Positions 7,354 to 11,729 of a stretch of DNA of 11,729 bases are shown piece after piece. The notes under the pieces are model-generated. The model saw only the letters and a program-made list of their open reading frames with translations, searched no databases and was not told where the DNA came from. The translations under genes were made by a program, and so were the position numbers. The first letter of the stretch is position 1. Each line of letters opens with the position of its first letter. Source of the DNA: an uncultured Erysipelotrichaceae bacterium (lineage in GTDB: Bacteria > Bacillota_I > Bacilli_A > RFN20 > CAG-826); assembly GCA_902801805.1 (NCBI GenBank), contig CADCJP010000025.1, forward strand, positions 1-11,729, read 5' to 3'.

Positions 7354-8277
7354 TTAAAGTAAATTGACGGCTTGTTGATAAATTGCCCTACCAGCTTCAT
7401 AAGAAATCGTATAGTGGTTAGCGTAGCAGGTTTCAGGATTACCAGTTCTATCTAAGCCGATACGGTTATAGACAGTCACATAACGGAGGTTATCTTCCAT
7501 TGTTAAGAACCACTTTTCGTTTTCTTCAGGTTCCTTACTTTTTGAATAGTTATAAGCAAGGCAGCTATTTTCTACAATGTAGTTATATTCAAAGACTTCT
7601 GTTGTGAGGTATTTAAAGTCAATGTTTTTAAGAGTGTTTAAAACTGATCCTTCATCATGGAATGCATTCACTTTTCCATAAGAATCGTTTCTTGAATATA
7701 TCTCACCAATAACTTCTTGTTTTGTCTCTAAATACTCTAATAATTGATCAATGCCTTTTTCATTTTTAGTGGTTTCTTTATCTTCTAAGATCACATCGAT
7801 ATTACTTTGGAATTTGTCTTCGACAACTTTAAAGAATTTATCAGTGTCTTCCTTAGATAAAGTGAAGTAGTTATAGCAGTCACGGACATCACTACCATAG
7901 TCATTAACAATAATCGAACCATTCATATAGAATGACATGGTACTTACGTGATAGCCATACCATTCAGCACTTCCATCTGGGGAGTTATGATAAAGAGTAT
8001 AGACAAAGCGTTTCTCTTCGGTATTAGTCTTAGTGAACTTTTTAACTGGTGTTAACTTCTTCATTTCATTGAGCATGTAATTATCCGCGTCATAGTAATA
8101 GACATTTGAACCGAATTGGGTTTCAATGAAGTAATTATTTTTTAAATCACCAGTCCCTCCGACATTAGTAAAAATATCGGCATAGTTTTGATAGTTAATC
8201 TTTTTGTTACATCCCACTAAAGAAGTAAGAGATGCTACCGCTAAAAGGGTAAAAGTAAATGCTCTATTTATTTTCAT
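7354..8277 (-). CDS. Putative lipoprotein of unknown function
   Basis: This is a 307-residue protein with a classical lipoprotein signal: positively charged start MKINR, a hydrophobic stretch (6-21) and lipobox LVGC with the modified cysteine at residue 23, so the mature protein should be anchored on the outer face of the membrane. The rest is soluble, rich in Tyr, Asn, Asp and Glu, with no repeats and no motif I recognise. Only two other cysteines are conspicuous (in DVRDCYNYF and PETCYANHY), plus one in ENSCLAYNY. The start ATG at 8277 is supported by GAAGG 9 bases upstream and by the fit of the signal peptide. It stands alone, with a terminator on each side, and a 14-base palindrome lies about 60 bases upstream. 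The sequence gives no basis for a specific function; nearness to the iron operon is not evidence of a role in iron uptake. Confidence 0.8.
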   Translation of the reverse strand: MKINRAFTFTLLAVASLTSLVGCNKKINYQNYADIFTNVGGTGDLKNNYFIETQFGSNVYYYDADNYMLNEMKKLTPVKKFTKTNTEEKRFVYTLYHNSPDGSAEWYGYHVSTMSFYMNGSIIVNDYGSDVRDCYNYFTLSKEDTDKFFKVVEDKFQSNIDVILEDKETTKNEKGIDQLLEYLETKQEVIGEIYSRNDSYGKVNAFHDEGSVLNTLKNIDFKYLTTEVFEYNYIVENSCLAYNYSKSKEPEENEKWFLTMEDNLRYVTVYNRIGLDRTGNPETCYANHYTISYEAGRAIYQQAVNLL

Positions 8278-8338
8278 ACGTTAATACCTTCACTTATTAG
8301 ACCAATAAAGGAATTCAATCTGCTAATAATAGTACACT

Positions 8339-8352
8339 ATTTATCGATAAAT
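8339..8352. promoter_or_regulatory. Perfect 14-base palindrome upstream of lipoprotein gene
   Basis: ATTTATC-GATAAAT reads the same on both strands and lies 62 bases before the lipoprotein start, between the iron-operon terminator and that gene. A regulator site is possible. No convincing -35/-10 pair could be fixed in the same interval, only weak TATTAT/TACTAT-like hexamers. An AT-rich palindrome of this size may also be chance. Confidence 0.3.
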
Positions 8353-8361
8353 ACATAATAA

Positions 8362-8391
8362 AAGAAGTACCCCGGTTAAGAAGTACTTCTT
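8362..8391 (-). terminator. Probable terminator of the iron-uptake operon
   Basis: AAGAAGTAC pairs with GTACTTCTT (9 bp) around a loop of about 12 bases, followed on the minus strand by TTATTAT. It lies about 24 bases after the last gene. The T-run is interrupted, so strength is uncertain. The upstream arm is itself part of the 14-base palindrome AAGAAGTACTTCTT (8378-8391), allowing an alternative fold. Confidence 0.6.
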
Positions 8392-8414
8392 GTCTAGCGA
8401 ATAAGTATGCTGAG

Positions 8415-8594
8415 TTACTTTTTCGCGTATTTCTTACGATATTGCTTAAGAAGCTTATCCTTATTAACAGCGCAATAAGCGCAATCACCTGTTGGCAAAT
8501 TATGAGCACGCTTATAAATATAACGTCCAAGGAGAAACGAAATGAAAGTTATGGAAGTAACGCTAACAAGAATAATCAATATCGTATTAAGCAT
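8415..8594 (-). CDS. Small Cys-containing membrane protein, FeoB-associated type
   Basis: This 59-residue protein directly follows FeoB, starting 2 bases after its stop (ATG at 8594). It has one N-terminal membrane helix (about residues 4-23, LNTILIILV...FISFLLG), a basic stretch RYIYKRAHN, then GDCAYC with cysteines at 38 and 41, and a strongly basic tail ending KQYRKKYAKK. Position, size, single helix and the cysteine pair fit the FeoB-associated Cys-rich membrane proteins that often follow feoB in Firmicutes and may assist ferrous iron transfer at the membrane. It is unusual in having only two cysteines and a long lysine-rich tail instead of a glycine/cysteine-rich end. No ribosome-binding site stands out, so translation is probably coupled to FeoB. 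Confidence 0.75.
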   Translation of the reverse strand: MLNTILIILVSVTSITFISFLLGRYIYKRAHNLPTGDCAYCAVNKDKLLKQYRKKYAKK

Positions 8595-8596
8595 AA

Positions 8597-10963
8597 TTAT
8601 TTAACTAACGCTTTGGCGTCCTTTCTTTTATTCACATAGTGAATGATGAAACCAGCAGCCACAGCAGCGGCAATCATCGCTAATGTGGTTGGAATAGCCC
8701 AAGCTAAGCTTTCTTTAGCAAACATGCTTAAGAAGCAATAGATGAAGGAAGCACCAATATAGCTAGCGACAATCCAGAAGAGTAATGTCCATTTGAATTG
8801 ACCCTTTGCTAATTCTGCTCTAGCAGTAGCAACTGCGGCAAAGCATGGAATGGTTAACATATTAAACGCAATGAAGGAGATACAACCTTGCCATGTAATG
8901 CCAGTGGCACTAATCATTGCGACAGTTGAAGCAACACCTTCTTCGACATCTTCCGCCATAGCGAGTTCTGGACGAACGGCGATAATAATCGCGGCTAAAG
9001 CACTGAATGTTGCAATAACGTTTTCTTTAGCGATTAAGCCAGTCACCGCGGCAACTGCGAAGACGAAGCCATAAGCTGTTAATTGACTACCAAAGCCTAA
9101 TGGAGTGAATAAAGGTTGAATTAATGAACCTAAGCCTTGGAGGATAGAACCTTCAAATGTACCTAAGTAAGCCCAGTTCCAACCAAAGTTAGATAAGAAC
9201 CAAACAACAATGGTGCTGGCTAAGATAATGGTAAAGGCTTTCTTCACGAAGTGTTTAGCCTTATCCCATAAGTGAATCATTAAAGCCTTGAATTGTGGCC
9301 AGTGATAGGCTGGAAGTTCCATAATGAATGGCGCAGCATCGCCTCTCATTGTGGTCTTTCTCATAATAATTAAGCATGTTAATGCGGCCACGATACCGAC
9401 AACATACATGGAGTAAGTAATAATATCAGCGTTACCGAAACCAAAGACTTCAACAATACCACCGGCAATAGCCACTAAGATTGGAAGTTTTGCACCACAT
9501 GAGAAGAATGGAATAACTCTAATTGTGGCGGTCTTTTCTTTTTCATCCGCTAAGGTACGGGTATTGATCATCGCAGGAACAGAGCAACCAAAGCCCATGA
9601 TCATTGGGATGAATGCACGACCTGATAAACCGAACTTACGGAAGATTCTATCTAAGATAAAGGCGACACGTGCCATATATCCGCTGTCTTCCATAATGGA
9701 GAAGAATAAGAATAAGAATAAGATTTGTGGTAAGAATCCTAAGATAGAAAGTAAACCATCTAAAGCACCATCACAGACAAAGCCTGTAAACCATTGTGCT
9801 TCTTCTGGTAAACCACTTTCCATCGCGCTTCTTAAGACGCCTAAACCAATGCCAGGAACGTCATCACCAATTAACGCTCCTTTAAGCATGTCAACGAAAT
9901 TGAATAAGATGACACCAGGTGAATTAATACCAGCATCAGTCCAAATCAAACCTTCAAAGATGGTGCCTTCAAATGAAGGAGCGACATCAGAGAATAAACC
10001 GCCTAAGAAGAATAAGTTTTCAGAGAATGTTAAGTGGAAAACTAAGAACAAGATAGCGGCGAAGATTAATAAGCCCCACACTTTGTGTGTTAAGACTCTA
10101 TCGATACGGTCACTTCTTGTGCTATTGGCGTTCTTTTTCGCCTTCTTAGCTTCTTTTTCGTTTTTAGGTTCTTTAACTTCTTCCTGATGTTTTTTCAAAA
10201 CGCTGGAATAGTTATTAGCGATATAGTTATATCTTTTATCAGCAATGATGGCTTCAATATCATCTCCAAAAACATCGTTTTTGATGGTCTTTTTGAATTC
10301 TTCCACCATTTCTAAAAGATCTTTATGATCTTTAACTTCTAATTCATCACCTTCAGCGAGTTTAATCGCATGGAATAATGGATTAGCGACTTCTTTACCT
10401 TTAAAAGCAATTCTTAAATCACCGATAAGGTGTAATAAGTCTTGATCTTCAAGCACTGTTTGACCTTTTCTTGGTGTTTGACTTGCTTTATACGCAACTT
10501 GCATTAAGTCATCGAGGTTACTTTCCTTTAAAGCGGACACTTTAACAACAGGGACACCTAATCTCTTTGATAAAGTTTCTTCATCGATTTGATCACCCGC
10601 TTTATCGAGGACGTCAATCATGTTAAGAGCGACAACCACTGGAACATCAATTTCTAATAATTGAGTTGTTAAATATAAGTTTCTTTCTAAGTTTGTGGCA
10701 TCAACGATGTTAATCACACAATCTGGTTTTTCATCGAGGATGTAGTTACGAGAGATGACTTCTTCGTTAGTGTATGGACTTAAGGAATAGATACCTGGTA
10801 AGTCAACGATAGCGATTGGTTCATCTAACTTCTTATAAGTACCGTCTTTCTTTTCAACGGTAACGCCTGGCCAGTTACCGACATGCGCGGTACTACCAGT
10901 AAGGGCATTGAATAATGTGGTTTTACCACAGTTTGGATTACCCGCTAAAGCAAAATGTTTCAT
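8597..10963 (-). CDS. feoB: Ferrous iron transporter FeoB
   Basis: This 788-residue cytoplasmic-membrane transporter takes up Fe(II). The N-terminal GTPase domain shows G1 GNPNCGKT (8-15), G2 threonine in GVTVEKK (T35), G3 DLPG (54-57), G4 NMID (114-117) and G5 VSALKE (142-147). A helical regulatory region (about 170-260) is followed by a lysine-rich linker (about 262-290, KEAKKAKKN) that leads into the membrane part. The membrane domain carries the family's conserved EDSGYMARVAFILDR (425-439), GFGCSVPAM (457-465) and FFSCGAKLP (486-494), each with a cysteine held to line the iron path, and later AVTGLIAKE. The length is that of a full FeoB. The start ATG lies 1 base after the FeoA stop, with GGAGG 12 bases upstream, so coupling is likely. 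Nothing appears broken. Control is probably through the operon promoter and its paired dyads. Confidence 0.97.
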   Translation of the reverse strand: MKHFALAGNPNCGKTTLFNALTGSTAHVGNWPGVTVEKKDGTYKKLDEPIAIVDLPGIYSLSPYTNEEVISRNYILDEKPDCVINIVDATNLERNLYLTTQLLEIDVPVVVALNMIDVLDKAGDQIDEETLSKRLGVPVVKVSALKESNLDDLMQVAYKASQTPRKGQTVLEDQDLLHLIGDLRIAFKGKEVANPLFHAIKLAEGDELEVKDHKDLLEMVEEFKKTIKNDVFGDDIEAIIADKRYNYIANNYSSVLKKHQEEVKEPKNEKEAKKAKKNANSTRSDRIDRVLTHKVWGLLIFAAILFLVFHLTFSENLFFLGGLFSDVAPSFEGTIFEGLIWTDAGINSPGVILFNFVDMLKGALIGDDVPGIGLGVLRSAMESGLPEEAQWFTGFVCDGALDGLLSILGFLPQILFLFLFFSIMEDSGYMARVAFILDRIFRKFGLSGRAFIPMIMGFGCSVPAMINTRTLADEKEKTATIRVIPFFSCGAKLPILVAIAGGIVEVFGFGNADIITYSMYVVGIVAALTCLIIMRKTTMRGDAAPFIMELPAYHWPQFKALMIHLWDKAKHFVKKAFTIILASTIVVWFLSNFGWNWAYLGTFEGSILQGLGSLIQPLFTPLGFGSQLTAYGFVFAVAAVTGLIAKENVIATFSALAAIIIAVRPELAMAEDVEEGVASTVAMISATGITWQGCISFIAFNMLTIPCFAAVATARAELAKGQFKWTLLFWIVASYIGASFIYCFLSMFAKESLAWAIPTTLAMIAAAVAAGFIIHYVNKRKDAKALVK

Positions 10964-10964
10964 A

Positions 10965-11204
10965 TTACTTCGCGTCCTCCACTTCTAACACTACTAACTG
11001 TGCCTCAGTTTTTCTGAGTGTTAGTTCGTATCCTCTGATAGTGACTTCAAGAGGATCACCTAATGGGGCTTTTTTTCTGAAATATACAGTCGCACCTGGG
11101 GTTACTCCCATGTCGAACAATCTTCTACGAAGGCGTCCCTCACCTTCTACTTTCTTAATAAGGCCAGTCTCGCCTATACGGAATTGGTCTAGTGTTTTTA
11201 GCAT
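10965..11204 (-). CDS. feoA: FeoA, SH3-like partner of FeoB
   Basis: This is a 79-residue cytoplasmic protein of the FeoA family, a small SH3-like fold that works with FeoB and is needed for Fe(II) uptake in several bacteria. Family features are clear: an opening LDQFRIGETGLI, the central RRRLFDMGVTPGATV (about 26-40), PLGDPLEVTIRGYELTLRK (48-66) and a terminal EAQLVVLE. An AAAGG lies 8 bases and a GGAG 2 bases before the ATG at 11204. It is the second of two FeoA-domain genes in the operon and the one closest to the canonical sequence; its stop is 1 base before the FeoB start. Confidence 0.95.
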   Translation of the reverse strand: MLKTLDQFRIGETGLIKKVEGEGRLRRRLFDMGVTPGATVYFRKKAPLGDPLEVTIRGYELTLRKTEAQLVVLEVEDAK

Positions 11205-11217
11205 AACTCCTACCTTT

Positions 11218-11430
11218 CTACGCTACTAGAATTTTGGAAGCAATCGAGCGATCGAGCGCAAGTCTGCCATCCTTAACGATGATAATAACTCCTCCATTCA
11301 TTGAAGATACAACGGTCACCTTAGCGTTGACCAAAACACCTAAACTTTCTAAGTGCTTTTTGTTTTTCTCATCAGCGAGCACTCTGATGATTGTGACTTC
11401 TTCATTAATTGGAGCAAGAGCTATTGGCAT
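11218..11430 (-). CDS. Second FeoA-domain protein
   Basis: This 70-residue protein is the first gene of the iron operon. The second half reads HLESLGVLVNAKVTVVSS, then GGVIIIVKDGRLALDRSIA and ILV, the pattern of FeoA domains (small-residue LG...G, strand, KDGRLALD, Ala). The first half is less conserved than in the neighbouring FeoA and lacks the RRRLFDMG motif. Such paired, diverged FeoA copies occur in Firmicutes and may act as regulator or complex partner of FeoB; the split of roles is unknown. The ATG at 11430 is preceded by AAGGAAG at about 8 bases. The 13-base gap to the next gene supports co-transcription. Confidence 0.88.
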   Translation of the reverse strand: MPIALAPINEEVTIIRVLADEKNKKHLESLGVLVNAKVTVVSSMNGGVIIIVKDGRLALDRSIASKILVA

Positions 11431-11448
11431 ACTATTTACTTCCTTTCA

Positions 11449-11464
11449 GTTAGTTACTACTAAC
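11449..11464. promoter_or_regulatory. Operator-like dyad, downstream copy
   Basis: On the minus strand GTTAGT-AGTA-ACTAAC has perfect 6-base arms and a 4-base centre. It lies in the leader, ending 19 bases before the first iron-operon start codon, and is the same motif as at 11484-11499, centre to centre 35 bases away. Confidence 0.6.
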
Positions 11465-11483
11465 ATATTCCTCAAAAATAATA

Positions 11484-11499
11484 GTTAGTCTAAACTAAC
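11484..11499. promoter_or_regulatory. Operator-like dyad at iron-operon transcription start
   Basis: On the minus strand GTTAGT-TTAG-ACTAAC has the same arms as the copy at 11449-11464. It starts 6 bases after the -10 and covers the predicted +1, a position suited to repression. The TTAG/CTAA half-sites recall DtxR/MntR-family metal regulator sites. No Fur-box match was seen. The regulator is not encoded in the window. Confidence 0.6.
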
Positions 11500-11505
11500 C
11501 ACTAT

Positions 11506-11533
11506 ATTATATATTAAATATATTCCTTGTCAA
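11506..11533 (-). promoter_or_regulatory. Strong sigma-A promoter of the iron operon
   Basis: On the minus strand a perfect TTGACA (11528-11533) and a perfect TATAAT (11506-11511) are separated by 16 AT-rich bases. The predicted start is near 11499, giving a leader of about 70 bases before the first start codon. Confidence 0.85.
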
Positions 11534-11544
11534 ATTATATTAAT

Positions 11545-11579
11545 AAAAAAAGACGCCCCTACCGGCAAATAGGAGCGTC
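11545..11579 (-). terminator. Strong intrinsic terminator of the right-edge gene
   Basis: On the minus strand GACGCTCCTA pairs with TAGGGGCGTC (10 bp, one T-G wobble) around an 8-base loop TTTGCCGG, followed by seven T. It lies about 15 bases after the stop of the right-edge gene and insulates the iron promoter from it. Confidence 0.9.
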
Positions 11580-11593
11580 CCGGAGAAAGAACA

Positions 11594-11728
11594 TTACTTG
11601 CTTTCTTTTTCTTTTTTGTCTGTGATGATCTTGTTGCCGAAGTAGCCTAATAAGACACTCTTGAGGTCAATACCTAAGGTCTTATTGAGACCAGCGAAGA
11701 TTTGATCACCGTGTTGTTGGATTTCAGA
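11594..11728 (-). CDS. C-terminal end of an unidentified protein (partial)
   Basis: The last 44 residues and the TAA stop of a gene entering from the right edge are visible, followed by a good terminator. The visible part reads as a helix with GDQIFAGLNKTLGIDLKSVL, then LGYFGNKI and a very lysine/glutamate-rich end (DKKEKESK). The pattern of a short GLN..LGIDL..VL segment before a charged tail loosely recalls the end of SPFH/flotillin-like proteins, but the fragment is too short for a firm name. The frame is supported by the neatly placed stop and terminator. Confidence 0.6.
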   Translation of the reverse strand, partial: SEIQQHGDQIFAGLNKTLGIDLKSVLLGYFGNKIITDKKEKESK

Positions 11729-11729
11729 A

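Noticed and set aside
8315..8530. 71-residue hydrophobic minus-strand frame
   Set aside because: It overlaps the better-supported 59-residue Feo accessory gene in another frame and runs through the terminator hairpin at 8362-8391.
9525..10187. 220-residue plus-strand open frame
   Set aside because: It lies wholly antisense to feoB, is rich in Lys/Pro/Ser as expected for a mirror frame, and has no recognisable domain or ribosome-binding site.
10915..11488. Plus-strand frames opposite feoA genes
   Set aside because: They are mirror frames of well-conserved FeoA coding sequence and of the promoter region.
11434..11540. Fur box in the iron-operon promoter
   Set aside because: No GATAATNATTATC-like 19-base repeat was found; the clear repeats are GTTAGT-N4-ACTAAC.

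Overview
The window looks like a piece of a low-GC Gram-positive (Bacillota, Bacilli/Erysipelotrichia-like or a walled relative of the Mollicutes) chromosome. The reasons are an AT-rich sequence, purine-rich Shine-Dalgarno sites, a near-perfect sigma-A promoter, a lipoprotein in place of a periplasmic protein, and SpoIIE/STAS signalling proteins. The taxonomic call is inference only. Every convincing gene lies on the minus strand, so transcription runs from high to low coordinates.

Layout in transcription order. (1) 11594-11728 is the C-terminal end of an unidentified gene, closed by a strong intrinsic terminator (11545-11579). (2) 8415-11533 is a ferrous-iron uptake operon: a TTGACA-16-TATAAT promoter, two copies of a GTTAGT-N4-ACTAAC dyad just downstream of the promoter, two small FeoA-domain proteins, FeoB, and a 59-residue Cys-containing membrane protein of the FeoB-associated type, ending in a terminator at 8362-8391. 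(3) 7354-8277 encodes a stand-alone lipoprotein of unknown function. (4) 825-7101 is a four-gene operon started by an extended -10 promoter. It encodes a STAS domain fused to an aminoglycoside-phosphotransferase-like kinase; a membrane-anchored SpoIIE/PP2C phosphatase that also carries an RsbW-like ATPase domain; an ABC ATPase; and an FtsX/MacB-type permease whose frame is broken by a +1 shift near position 1224. A terminator follows at 765-793. (5) 1-750 holds a toxin-antitoxin pair of the MqsR/MqsA kind, with its own promoter and operator-like dyad; the antitoxin runs off the left edge.

The most interesting part is region 4. Two consecutive proteins contain every catalytic activity of a partner-switching circuit (STAS switch with a serine motif, PP2C phosphatase, RsbW-like kinase fold) plus an extra APH-type kinase. 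No sigma factor gene lies in the window, and the two genes are tightly packed with an ABC exporter-type transporter. A plausible reading is a membrane-sensing phospho-switch tied to the transporter or to an envelope response. The sequence shows the domains and the gene coupling; the regulatory logic is inference.

The iron operon is classical in content. Its promoter architecture suggests repression by a metal-sensing regulator, most likely DtxR/MntR-like, encoded elsewhere. The toxin-antitoxin pair shows the usual arrangement of overlapping genes with the toxin first and a dyad over the start of transcription.
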